The notes beneath the pieces are model-generated. The model did not search any database. It was not told where the DNA came from and saw only the letters and a list, made by a program, of their open reading frames with translations. From an uncultured Veillonella sp. (GTDB lineage: Bacteria > Bacillota > Negativicutes > Veillonellales > Veillonellaceae), in NCBI GenBank assembly GCA_900538355.1, contig UPXS01000018.1, positions 1-37,546 of the forward strand: a stretch of 37,546 bases of DNA. The letters run 5' to 3'. Below are positions 7,505 to 16,499 of the stretch, piece by piece. How positions within the stretch are numbered: the first letter of the stretch is position 1; every line of letters begins with the position of its first letter. Both the position numbers and the translations under genes were made by a program.

Positions 7505-7543
7505 AAATAAAAAGAATCCCTTTCATCAAAAGAAAGAGATTCT
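7505..7543 (-). terminator. Rho-independent terminator after the miaA / PLP-lyase unit
   Basis: A 12-bp stem with one G-U pair (7532-7543 with 7513-7524, 7-nt loop) is followed on the minus strand by TTTTATTT. It starts 6 nt after the stop codon of the PLP lyase gene. Stem length, U-tract and position all fit an intrinsic terminator. Confidence 0.9.
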
Positions 7544-7548
7544 AATTA

Positions 7549-8787
7549 TTATCTATGTTTTAGTAATTCTTCTGCAGCACCTAAAATACCTAGCATAGAA
7601 TGTTCAAATACAAGTCCACCTTGCATGAAAATCGTATACGGAGGACGAACAGGACCATCTGCACTCAATTCAATAGAAGATCCTTGTACAAAGGTTCCAC
7701 CGGCCATGATGATTTTATCTTCGTACCCAGGCATATCACCAGGAATTGGATGTACGTGAGCATCTACAGGAGAATATGCTTGCATACCTACACAGAAATG
7801 CTCCATTTCTTCTCCATTTTTTAAATTAATAGCTTGAATTAAATCATAGCGATCAGCATTTACCTTAGGGAATACATCATATCCTAACAATTCACCTACT
7901 GCAGCTGTATATACAGCCCCTTTAAGAGCTTGTAATACTACATGAGGAGCCATAAACAAGCCTTGGAAAAATAAGCGGTAACCAGGCGCATAAGAGCCCA
8001 TATGATCACCAAGTCCTGGAGCAGTCAGTTGGTACGCTGCATCTTCAACTAAGTCTTCACGACCTACGATGTAGCCACCTGTTGGTGCTAAGCCGCCCCC
8101 TGCATTTTTAATGAGCGAACCAGCCATAATATCTGCACCAGCTTCTAAAGGTTCTTGCAGTTCTGTAAACTCACCATAACAATTATCTACAAAACAAATA
8201 GTATTCGAGTTTTTAGCTTTTACAGCATCTACAATAATCTTAATATCTGCAATAGATAACGGTTCACGCGTACTATAACCACGAGAGCGTTGAATCACTA
8301 CTACTCGCGTATTGTCATTAACAGCATTAGCGATGGCTTCTACATCATATGTATTATCTTTTAAAGGCACCTCAGTATAGGTAAACCCCTTTTCTACAAG
8401 AGATCCACGCACCTCACGAGATGCACCGATAACAGATTGCATCGTATCGTAAGGAGCCCCTACTGCATAGATAAACTCAGTGCCCTTAGATCCATTACCC
8501 ATTAATGCAATAAGAGTTGTTGCTAGTGCATGAGTACCAGAAACAAAATGAGGACGAACGATGGCTTTTTCACCTTTAAATACATAAGCGAATACTTCGT
8601 CTAACTTCTCACGGCCCACATCGTTATAACCATAACCCGTAGTACCTGTAAAATGATAGTCAGATACTTGGCACTCTTTAAAGGCTTCTAATACCTTTTT
8701 TGTATTGGCTAATGCAATAGGTTCAAACTTTTTAAATTCAGGTTCAGCCATCTTAAGGGCTTTACTACGTATTTCTTCTAATGTCAT
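7549..8787 (-). CDS. PLP-dependent Met-gamma-lyase / aluminium-resistance family protein
   Basis: Fold-type I PLP enzyme of the family known as methionine gamma-lyase-like or aluminium resistance protein; it is broadly conserved in Firmicutes but its true substrate is not established. At 412 residues it is full length. K227 in GSLIKNAGGG is the likely Schiff-base lysine, D201 in CFVDNCYGE the residue that binds the pyridine nitrogen, and VSGTHAL near 83 the phosphate-side loop. The ATG overlaps the miaA stop codon (ATGA) and AAGGA lies just before it, so translation is probably coupled. It is the last gene before the terminator at 7505-7543. The recurring link with miaA is known from Firmicutes but unexplained. 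Confidence 0.88.
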   Translation of the reverse strand: MTLEEIRSKALKMAEPEFKKFEPIALANTKKVLEAFKECQVSDYHFTGTTGYGYNDVGREKLDEVFAYVFKGEKAIVRPHFVSGTHALATTLIALMGNGSKGTEFIYAVGAPYDTMQSVIGASREVRGSLVEKGFTYTEVPLKDNTYDVEAIANAVNDNTRVVVIQRSRGYSTREPLSIADIKIIVDAVKAKNSNTICFVDNCYGEFTELQEPLEAGADIMAGSLIKNAGGGLAPTGGYIVGREDLVEDAAYQLTAPGLGDHMGSYAPGYRLFFQGLFMAPHVVLQALKGAVYTAAVGELLGYDVFPKVNADRYDLIQAINLKNGEEMEHFCVGMQAYSPVDAHVHPIPGDMPGYEDKIIMAGGTFVQGSSIELSADGPVRPPYTIFMQGGLVFEHSMLGILGAAEELLKHR

Positions 8788-9713
8788 GCTAATCCTTCTC
8801 TACGAATTAATTCCATAGCTTTATTAAATATAAAATCTTTAGATGTATTATTATCAATATGAATCCATTCAATATATGGCATGCGCTTATACCAAGTGAT
8901 TTGTCGCTTTGCGAAGTGACGAGTATTTTTCTTGATCAAATCTCTACATTCATCAAGATTAATAGTGCCATTTATATAGTCTACAACCTCTTTATAACCT
9001 ATCCCCTTAAAGGCTTGGCAATCAGGATTTACACCGGACTTAACAAGTTGCTCAACCTCTTCAATCAAACCTGCATCAAACATCATATCAACGCGTAAAT
9101 TAATGCGTTCATATAACTGATCACGATCTCTCATAAGACCAATAACAGGCCCTTTATAAGATATGCCATCTTTAGTCTGATTACGTAACGAATCTATATC
9201 ACCATGATTCAATATTTCAATAGCTCGATACAAACGATGCTTATCACTATATTGAATTTCTATATTATGTTCTTTTCCTAATGTGAAAGCATATTCTCGT
9301 AAACCATCAATACCTTTAGTATTAAATAGCTCATCTAGTTCTAATCGTAAATTTTCATCAGGCTTAACGTCATTAAAGTTATAGTTTTCTAATAACGATT
9401 GAACATATAACCCTGTACCACCAGACAGAATAGGTAGAATATTCCTATCATTTAGTCTACCAATTATCTCTTTAGCTTGATTTTGGAAAATAGACACTGA
9501 ATATGAATCATTTGGTTCTAATATATCGATAAGATGATGTTTCACACGCTTAAGTTCATCCGCCGATGGTTTAGCGCTACCAATATTGAGTTGTTTATAT
9601 ACTTGATAAGCATCACCAGAAATAACCTCAGCATGTAGCTGTTCTGCTAAGTCCAAGGTAAGATCTGTTTTGCCTACTGCCGTTGGTCCAACGATGGTAA
9701 TTAAGGGATTCAC
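8784..9713 (-). CDS. miaA: tRNA dimethylallyltransferase MiaA
   Basis: Adds dimethylallyl to N6 of A37 in tRNAs that read codons starting with U, the substrate step for MiaB, which is encoded in the same operon. The P-loop GPTAVGKTDL lies at residues 9-18, with SGDAYQVYKQL (DSxQ-type motif), LSGGTGLYVQSL and KNTRHFAKRQITWYKR near the C-terminus; 309 residues is normal. The start codon is GTG (9711-9713), overlapping the TGA of the gene before (GTGA) with GAAGGAG 5 nt upstream. An ATG 2 nt earlier is out of frame and ends at once. It overlaps the PLP lyase by 4 nt. Confidence 0.96.
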   Translation of the reverse strand: MNPLITIVGPTAVGKTDLTLDLAEQLHAEVISGDAYQVYKQLNIGSAKPSADELKRVKHHLIDILEPNDSYSVSIFQNQAKEIIGRLNDRNILPILSGGTGLYVQSLLENYNFNDVKPDENLRLELDELFNTKGIDGLREYAFTLGKEHNIEIQYSDKHRLYRAIEILNHGDIDSLRNQTKDGISYKGPVIGLMRDRDQLYERINLRVDMMFDAGLIEEVEQLVKSGVNPDCQAFKGIGYKEVVDYINGTINLDECRDLIKKNTRHFAKRQITWYKRMPYIEWIHIDNNTSKDFIFNKAMELIRREGLA

Positions 9714-10522
9714 ATTAACTCCTTCATATATACACCATAGCCTATACGACTATATTTTCCGCCCACCCATTGATGCGGTGGATAGTTTTGAAAGACCGAA
9801 CTAAATGGTCGTTCTTTAATAATAACACCATACGTGGCAACACGCATAGCCTGTGCCATGATTTTATCATCTATATGACTTTCCACAGTATGCCCTCGAA
9901 GAGGTTTGAATTGAGGACTTTCCTCTACAGGAACTTCAAACATAGGATCAAAATAAATAATATCAATACTATTGTCAGGTAGGTTTGGTAAATAGTGCTC
10001 AAAGGTATCATGATTTACTTTAATACGTCGTAATACATTCGTTACACTATCCTCACTATGAATATAATGAGCTAAGCCATGACTAGTAGCAAGCCATATA
10101 GGTAAAGACCCTTCTAGGCCAGTTATTTGAGCCTGTGGGTAACCATAACTCACTACCATACTGTCACTACCAAGGCCAATTGTACAGTCTAAAAACGTAA
10201 ATTTATCTCTATTAGATAATCCTTTTTTATCTAATATGACTTGTACCGCATTAACGAGATGATCGCCTTCACCGCGTTGTAAACGTAATATACGCAATTG
10301 AGCCATAGATAAATGAAATGTATGTTGTTGATTTTCTGGGAAATGAATAGTTAATCCAGAACCAGCAAGAACCGCAATATATTCGCATTGATACTTACTG
10401 AATAAGGCTGGTATCGATGTTTTACCTCGTTTAATATATGTCATATGCATAGAGGAAGCCAGTGCTTTGGCTTCCTCCTGAATGACCTCATTAGATTTTT
10501 GAGATGTGGTTAGTATATTCAT
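9710..10522 (-). CDS. RsmJ-like class I SAM-dependent methyltransferase
   Basis: A 270-residue Rossmann-fold methyltransferase. Motif I is DCTIGLGSDSMV (about 110-121), an acidic residue in GLEGS follows beta-2, and motif IV is YFDPMFEVP. The DPMF form and overall layout match the SAM_MT family of RsmJ, which methylates G1516 of 16S rRNA, but the first 90 residues differ from the enterobacterial enzyme, so the target is not certain. It starts 1 nt after the mutL stop with no clear Shine-Dalgarno, so it probably depends on mutL translation, and overlaps miaA by 4 nt. A gene of this family between mutL and miaA recurs in Negativicutes-type genomes as far as I recall. Confidence 0.82.
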   Translation of the reverse strand: MNILTTSQKSNEVIQEEAKALASSMHMTYIKRGKTSIPALFSKYQCEYIAVLAGSGLTIHFPENQQHTFHLSMAQLRILRLQRGEGDHLVNAVQVILDKKGLSNRDKFTFLDCTIGLGSDSMVVSYGYPQAQITGLEGSLPIWLATSHGLAHYIHSEDSVTNVLRRIKVNHDTFEHYLPNLPDNSIDIIYFDPMFEVPVEESPQFKPLRGHTVESHIDDKIMAQAMRVATYGVIIKERPFSSVFQNYPPHQWVGGKYSRIGYGVYMKELM

Positions 10523-10523
10523 A

Positions 10524-12539
10524 TTAAGACCGTAAGAATAATTTACCTAATTCATCAGGTGTAAACTTGATTATCGTTGGACGGCCATGAGGACATACGT
10601 ACGGTTTCTCAGTACTAAATAAATCCTCAATTAAGGTAGTCATTTGATACATATTTAAATTATGACCTGCCTTAATGGCCCCTCTACAAGATGCATACGC
10701 TAGCATTTCATGACGTAACTGAGCCTTAGTAGGCTGTTGATGTTCATGTAAGTAAGAGAATACATACTGGAGAATTTCAAAAGCCTTTGACTCTACTAAA
10801 TCTACAGGCGCCCCTACTAATTTTATTTTCGTAGGACCACCTAACTCTACATCAAAGCCAAGATCTAGTAAGGTTTCTCGCTCTTCCTCTACCAAATTCA
10901 TTTCATCATCTGTAGCCTCACTATATTGAGGCACAAGGATAGATTGCATAGGAATGGATTCAGAAGACTTACAAAGCTTATCATAACGCACACGTTCATG
11001 TGCAGCATGTTGATCTATAATATAGAGATCATCACCCTTTTTTGCCAAAATATAACAAGACGCAACTTGGCCCATTGGTAGGAATCCAGAGTTTTGAATT
11101 GTCCGTTCCTCCACATCTTGTTCACGGATGTCATGAGATAAAGATTTAAAACGATCTATATCCTCTTTGGTATAACTAGGGAATTCTTTAGGAACAGCGT
11201 CAAAACTTTCATCTACAAAGGATGATTGTTCATAAGTGGCCTTTGGTGTAGGTGGTGTATATCCCTTAGCTTTAAGGTTCTCCACAAACTGTGTAGTTTC
11301 ACCACGCATAACTTCGTATCCTTTAGTACGGCGACCACCAAATACTTTATCATAATCTACCGCAGTAGCTATATGCTCAGCAGACTGCATCTCATCTTCT
11401 ACCACAGAAGGTGTTCGATACGAATCATACGTACTATTGCCAGCGGAAAATGAACTACTATTACTATCCCTATTATTACTATTGAAGTCAACTCCATTAG
11501 TGACTGTACCATTCATATAAGAGGATGATTCTCGTTCATATCGCTCGTGGAGAGGATTATTTAAGGCGTTTAAAATACCATGATAAACAGCTTTAAATAT
11601 AATCTTATCATCTGAGAATTTTACTTCACTTTTTCGTGGATGAACGTTAATATCAACCATACCAGCAGGTACAGTAATATTAAGTACCACTAAAGGATGA
11701 CCGTTTTTAGGTAACAATGCATGGTAAGCATTATCGATAGCCTTCATTATTGTTTTATCGGCAATAACACGGTTATTAACGATAATAGTTTGCCAAATTC
11801 TTGTACTTTTAAGAAGGGTAGGTTTACTCACTACACCATCGATATAAATAGAGTCACTTTCATAAGCAACAGTGAAAATATCATCTTTCGTTTTATAGCC
11901 ATATAATGCGGCTACCGTATCACCAATATTGCCGTTTCCAGGAGTAATAATAGCCACACGGTCATCTACGATGAGTTTAAAAGAAATATGTGGGTTACTA
12001 AGAGCCAGTTTGCCTACAATACCTTGAATTTTAGAAGATTCGGTACGCTCTGTTTTCAAGAACTTGCGACGGGCTGGCGTATTATAAAACAAGTCTCTAA
12101 TTTCAATTGTCGTACCAGGTGCCGCACCATAAGGAATACAATCGGTGAAAGTACCACCATCTACGGTAATACGAGTACCCAAATCAGAGTCAGCTTTACG
12201 TGTAGTCAAAGAAAAATGAGACACTGAGGCAATACTAGCCAAAGCCTCGCCACGGAAGCCGAGGGATGCTATATCAAATAAATCTTCTACCTGTTGTATT
12301 TTAGAGGTAGCATGACGCAAAATTGCTAGGCGTGCATCTTCCTCTGTCATACCGATACCATTATCGGTAATGCGCATATAAGCTACACCGCCATCGCCGA
12401 TTTCAACTTCAATATTAGTGGCAGACGCATCAATGGAGTTTTCGATAAGCTCTTTAATAACAGATGCGGGACGTTCCACAACTTCGCCAGCAGCTATTTT
12501 ATTGATTGTGGTTTCATCCAATACATGAATGGTTGCCAT
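10524..12539 (-). CDS. mutL: DNA mismatch repair protein MutL
   Basis: Links MutS mismatch recognition to strand incision. The N-terminal GHKL ATPase shows IKELIENSIDA (about 27-37), DNGIGM, and GFRGEALASIASV. A poorly conserved linker follows (about 335-470), then the dimerisation/endonuclease domain. DQHAAHERVRYD begins at D509, with ASCRGAIKAGH (C618) and CPHGRP (C649). These match the metal-binding site of nicking MutL proteins, as expected in a bacterium without MutH; the last glutamate of the DQHA motif is here aspartate. 671 residues is normal. The ATG overlaps the mutS stop (TAATG), with GGAGGCGGG upstream. Confidence 0.96.
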   Translation of the reverse strand: MATIHVLDETTINKIAAGEVVERPASVIKELIENSIDASATNIEVEIGDGGVAYMRITDNGIGMTEEDARLAILRHATSKIQQVEDLFDIASLGFRGEALASIASVSHFSLTTRKADSDLGTRITVDGGTFTDCIPYGAAPGTTIEIRDLFYNTPARRKFLKTERTESSKIQGIVGKLALSNPHISFKLIVDDRVAIITPGNGNIGDTVAALYGYKTKDDIFTVAYESDSIYIDGVVSKPTLLKSTRIWQTIIVNNRVIADKTIMKAIDNAYHALLPKNGHPLVVLNITVPAGMVDINVHPRKSEVKFSDDKIIFKAVYHGILNALNNPLHERYERESSSYMNGTVTNGVDFNSNNRDSNSSSFSAGNSTYDSYRTPSVVEDEMQSAEHIATAVDYDKVFGGRRTKGYEVMRGETTQFVENLKAKGYTPPTPKATYEQSSFVDESFDAVPKEFPSYTKEDIDRFKSLSHDIREQDVEERTIQNSGFLPMGQVASCYILAKKGDDLYIIDQHAAHERVRYDKLCKSSESIPMQSILVPQYSEATDDEMNLVEEERETLLDLGFDVELGGPTKIKLVGAPVDLVESKAFEILQYVFSYLHEHQQPTKAQLRHEMLAYASCRGAIKAGHNLNMYQMTTLIEDLFSTEKPYVCPHGRPTIIKFTPDELGKLFLRS

Positions 12540-15172
12540 TATTTCCCGCCTCCTTTACGAGCCTCCTCTTGTAGTTCATATAATTTATTTAATGCTTCAA
12601 TCGGTGTCATACTCATTACATCCACTTCGAGTAAGCTATCGACTACAGAATGAGTAAATAAATTACCTAGTGGTAAATCACTCGCTTGTTTTGTAGTTAT
12701 TTTAACCACATTAGTAGATTGTCCACCAATTACACGGTTATTTAAATCACTAGCATCATGACTTTGATCTTCCAATGATTCCAAAATTACCTCTGCACGT
12801 TTTAGCACAGAATTTGGTAATCCTGCCAATCTCGCTACATGAATACCATAGCTACGGTCTGCACCACCTCTGATGATGCGGCGCAAGAATGCAACATCCT
12901 TACCTTTTTCTTTTACAGCTACAGTGTAATTCTTTAATTTACTATAGCTTTCTTCTAAACAAATTAGCTCATGGTAATGGGTAGCAAATAATGTCTTGCC
13001 GTGAATATGCTTACAAATATGCTCAACTACGGCTTGGGCGATACTTAAACCATCAAATGTACTAGTGCCACGACCAATTTCATCTAAGATAATTAAGCTA
13101 TTATGTGTAGCATTCTCTAAAATATAGGCTACCTCTTTCATTTCTACCATGAACGTACTTTGACCAGTAGAAATATCATCACTAGCACCTACACGTGTAA
13201 AGATGCGATCCACTGGAGAAATAGATGCTTCACGGGCAGGAATAAAGGATCCTATTTGAGCCATAATCATCAAAATAGCAGCTTGACGCATATATGTTGA
13301 TTTACCGGCCATATTAGGGCCGGTAATGAGCAAGAATTCCTCATCATCATGATTTAGAACGATATCATTTGGTACAAAAACTTCACGTTTCAAGAATTTT
13401 TCAATGACAGGATGACGACCATCCCGAATATTGATTTGGCCATTCATTACGATTGTAGGGCAAATATAATTCTCTTCGTAACCTACTAGTGCCAAAGAAC
13501 ACATTACATCAAGCTCAGCAAGAGCACGAGCTGTTTCTTGTACATCTTTAATAACAAGTTTTATATCATTTCGTAATTGTTGATATAATTCATGTTCTAA
13601 AGCGATTATCTTGTCTTTAGCGCTAAGAATTTTGATTTCAAACTCTTTTAATTCCGGTGTAATATAACGTTCTGCATTAGCTAAGGTTTGTTTTCGAATG
13701 AAGTAATCCGGTACTTGCTCAGATTTACTGTGAGATACTTCAAAATAGTAACCAAACACCTTATTATAGCCAGTTTTAATTTTAGATAAACCTGTAGCTT
13801 CTTTAATATCAGCTTCCATCTTAGCCAGCCATTGCTCACTATTAGTAGCTAAAGAACGCAGTTCATCTAAATCTGGATTGAAACCATCTTTAATGACGCG
13901 GCCTTCTTTTAATGTCAATGCTGGTTGGTCAGCAATAGCACGGCATAATAAATCATATATATCTTTATGATCTTGGATACGGTCATTAATGGATGTTAAT
14001 GCTAAACTTGAGCATGTACCTAATACATCTTTAATATTTGGCAATACTGCTAGAGATTCACGAAGAGCCGTTAAATCTCTAGGTGACACAGAACCTGTTT
14101 CTACACGACCTACGATGCGCTCAAAGTCATAAATACAATCTAATAAGCTACGGATATGAGACCGCTCTGCTCCACGTGTAATAAGTTCTGCTACGGCAGC
14201 TTGTCTACGTTGAATTTGATTTACATCAGTCAACGGACTTTCAAGCCATTGCTTTAATAGGCGCGCACCCATTGGTGTCAACGTACGATCTAGTACATCA
14301 AGTAATGTACCTTTTTGACCACCATCACGTAGATTATGGGTAATTTCAAGATGACGTAAGGAAGATGTATCTAAGATTAGGCGATTACCTACACTTAATT
14401 GATGAACATAGTTAATATGAGAAATTTCAGACTTAATAATATCCTCTAAATATAAAAGCATATACCCTAATGCTTCCCATACATCCTCTTCCATAAGGCC
14501 TAAATCGCCAAAGTGAGTAACTGCTTTTTCCGCTACCTCTCGTTGTGTATGATATGTACTAAATGGGGATAATACAATATTACTGAATTGATTATCCATA
14601 AAGTCTTTTATATCTTGCGGTAATACAGTTCCTTCAGGCAATATTATTTCACTTGGACGATACATACTGAGTGCATCAAACATATCACTTCGTTTTTCAC
14701 AATCAGTAATACGATGCCAAATAACTTCCCCGGTAGATACATCTGAAAATACGAGTATCCATGCATCTTTTACCATATAAAATAATGATAAAAAATTATT
14801 TGACCGTGCATCATTACCATTTTCAGTCATTACAGTCCCCGGTGTAATAACTTTAATAACGTCACGCTTAACAATACCCTTAACTGCTTTAGGATCTTCT
14901 AATTGTTCACAAATAGCAACCTTATAACCTTTTTTTACCAATGTTTCTATATAACTTTCAGCAGCATGAAAAGGAACGCCACACATTGGTGTGCGTTCCT
15001 CATCTCCTGTTGGGCGACCGGTTAAGGTTATATTAAGTTCACGAGATGCAATTAATGCATCATCATTAAATAATTCATAAAAGTCACCTAATCGAAAGAA
15101 TAGTAATTCTTCAGAATATCTAGCTTTAATATCTAAATACTGCTCCATCATAGGTGTTTGCTTTTTTGCCAT
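12539..15172 (-). CDS. mutS: DNA mismatch repair protein MutS
   Basis: Recognises base mismatches and small loops and recruits MutL. The mismatch-wedge motif FYELF follows FFRLGD near residue 30. The C-terminal ATPase has Walker A GPNMAGKST near 610, STFMVEMKEVA, Walker B LIILDEIGRGTSTFDG and the ATHYHEL switch. The frame is open to 15208, but the ATG at 15170-15172 has AAGGGG 5 nt upstream and starts with MAKKQTPMMEQYL, where MutS proteins normally begin; this gives 877 residues. It lies 2 nt after miaB and shares one base with mutL. Confidence 0.97.
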   Translation of the reverse strand: MAKKQTPMMEQYLDIKARYSEELLFFRLGDFYELFNDDALIASRELNITLTGRPTGDEERTPMCGVPFHAAESYIETLVKKGYKVAICEQLEDPKAVKGIVKRDVIKVITPGTVMTENGNDARSNNFLSLFYMVKDAWILVFSDVSTGEVIWHRITDCEKRSDMFDALSMYRPSEIILPEGTVLPQDIKDFMDNQFSNIVLSPFSTYHTQREVAEKAVTHFGDLGLMEEDVWEALGYMLLYLEDIIKSEISHINYVHQLSVGNRLILDTSSLRHLEITHNLRDGGQKGTLLDVLDRTLTPMGARLLKQWLESPLTDVNQIQRRQAAVAELITRGAERSHIRSLLDCIYDFERIVGRVETGSVSPRDLTALRESLAVLPNIKDVLGTCSSLALTSINDRIQDHKDIYDLLCRAIADQPALTLKEGRVIKDGFNPDLDELRSLATNSEQWLAKMEADIKEATGLSKIKTGYNKVFGYYFEVSHSKSEQVPDYFIRKQTLANAERYITPELKEFEIKILSAKDKIIALEHELYQQLRNDIKLVIKDVQETARALAELDVMCSLALVGYEENYICPTIVMNGQINIRDGRHPVIEKFLKREVFVPNDIVLNHDDEEFLLITGPNMAGKSTYMRQAAILMIMAQIGSFIPAREASISPVDRIFTRVGASDDISTGQSTFMVEMKEVAYILENATHNSLIILDEIGRGTSTFDGLSIAQAVVEHICKHIHGKTLFATHYHELICLEESYSKLKNYTVAVKEKGKDVAFLRRIIRGGADRSYGIHVARLAGLPNSVLKRAEVILESLEDQSHDASDLNNRVIGGQSTNVVKITTKQASDLPLGNLFTHSVVDSLLEVDVMSMTPIEALNKLYELQEEARKGGGK

Positions 15173-15174
15173 AC

Positions 15175-16491
15175 TTACCCCTTTTGTATTGTACCGTAGC
15201 AAACCCAAGTTTGTGCTTTATCAATATATGCAGGTACAGTTTCGCCAATTGATAAAGAATCGTCTTTCGGGAATAACACCATTTTATTGCCCGATGTCCG
15301 ACCAAACCACATATCTTCATCACGAGGACTTGGCCCCTCTACAATAATATCAAACACTTGCCCTTCCATAGGTTTATTCAATTCATAAGAGATCTCGTTT
15401 TGTACATCCATCAATGTTTGTAAACGTACCCGTTTAACCTCTTCTGGAACTTGATCATCCATAGTCGCTGCTGGCGTTCCAGAACGTTTAGAATAAATGA
15501 ATGTATAAGCCATATCATAACGTACATCTTTTAACAATTGTAATGTAGCTTGGAAGTCTTCCTCTGTTTCTCCTGGGAAACCTACGATAATATCTGTAGT
15601 AACTACTAGATCTTTAATTTTCTCACGACAGTAAGAAAGTAATTCTTTGTAATGTTCTACTGTATAATGACGGTTCATTTTCTTCAAAATACGGTCTGAA
15701 CCGGATTGAATAGGTAAATGTAAATGGGTAACGATATTAGAGGAACGCCCAAGTGCATCTATCATAGATTTTGTCATATCTTGAGGATGACTTGTCATAT
15801 AACGTATACGTTCAATACCTGGAATACCATCGAGAGCGTCCACTAATATACCAAAATCGGTACCATCTTTAAAATCTAAGCCATAAGAGTTTACATTTTG
15901 CCCCAATAAAGTGATCTCTTTAAACCCTTTTGCTCCTAGTTCGGTTACCTCTTTTACGATGGCCTCTACAGGACGACTAATTTCTCTACCACGAACGTGA
16001 GGAACGATACAATAGGTACAGAACTTATTGCATCCATTCATAATAGGTACCCATGCATAAAAGGTACCATTAGGTTTTGCTTCCAATTCAGGTAACACGG
16101 AGTTATCCATGTCTACATTGATTTGATGTGTATGACCTCGTTGTACCTCTTCAATCATTTCATTAATATGTTGAATATTATGAGTACCTAAAACAATATC
16201 AATATGTGGAGCGCGCTTAAACATTTCTGCTTGATTCTTCTGTGCCATGCATCCTGTAACAGCAAGAATTAAGTTTTTATTTTTTCTCTTCAGTCTCATT
16301 AGCTCACCTATGCGGCCATAGACTTTAGTTTCTGCATTCTCACGCACTGCACAAGTATTTAATAATATTAAATCTGCAGTTTCCACGTCCTCTGTTGGCG
16401 TATACCCAACAGATTCCAGCTGATGCGATAAGCGCTCAGAATCAGCAGTATTCATTTGACAACCATAGGTGTAAATATAATAAGACTTCAT
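15175..16491 (-). CDS. miaB: tRNA-2-methylthio-N6-dimethylallyladenosine synthase MiaB
   Basis: Radical-SAM methylthiotransferase that adds the 2-methylthio group to i6A37 made by MiaA. The N-terminal UPF0004 domain carries the auxiliary cluster cysteines C11, C47 and C81; the radical SAM cluster motif is C154-x3-C158-x2-C161; a TRAM domain forms the C-terminus (about 375-438). 438 residues is typical. AGGAG precedes the ATG. It sits between the P-loop/Asp23 gene and mutS, three genes upstream of miaA in the same run. Confidence 0.97.
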   Translation of the reverse strand: MKSYYIYTYGCQMNTADSERLSHQLESVGYTPTEDVETADLILLNTCAVRENAETKVYGRIGELMRLKRKNKNLILAVTGCMAQKNQAEMFKRAPHIDIVLGTHNIQHINEMIEEVQRGHTHQINVDMDNSVLPELEAKPNGTFYAWVPIMNGCNKFCTYCIVPHVRGREISRPVEAIVKEVTELGAKGFKEITLLGQNVNSYGLDFKDGTDFGILVDALDGIPGIERIRYMTSHPQDMTKSMIDALGRSSNIVTHLHLPIQSGSDRILKKMNRHYTVEHYKELLSYCREKIKDLVVTTDIIVGFPGETEEDFQATLQLLKDVRYDMAYTFIYSKRSGTPAATMDDQVPEEVKRVRLQTLMDVQNEISYELNKPMEGQVFDIIVEGPSPRDEDMWFGRTSGNKMVLFPKDDSLSIGETVPAYIDKAQTWVCYGTIQKG

Positions 16492-16499
16492 TCTAACTC

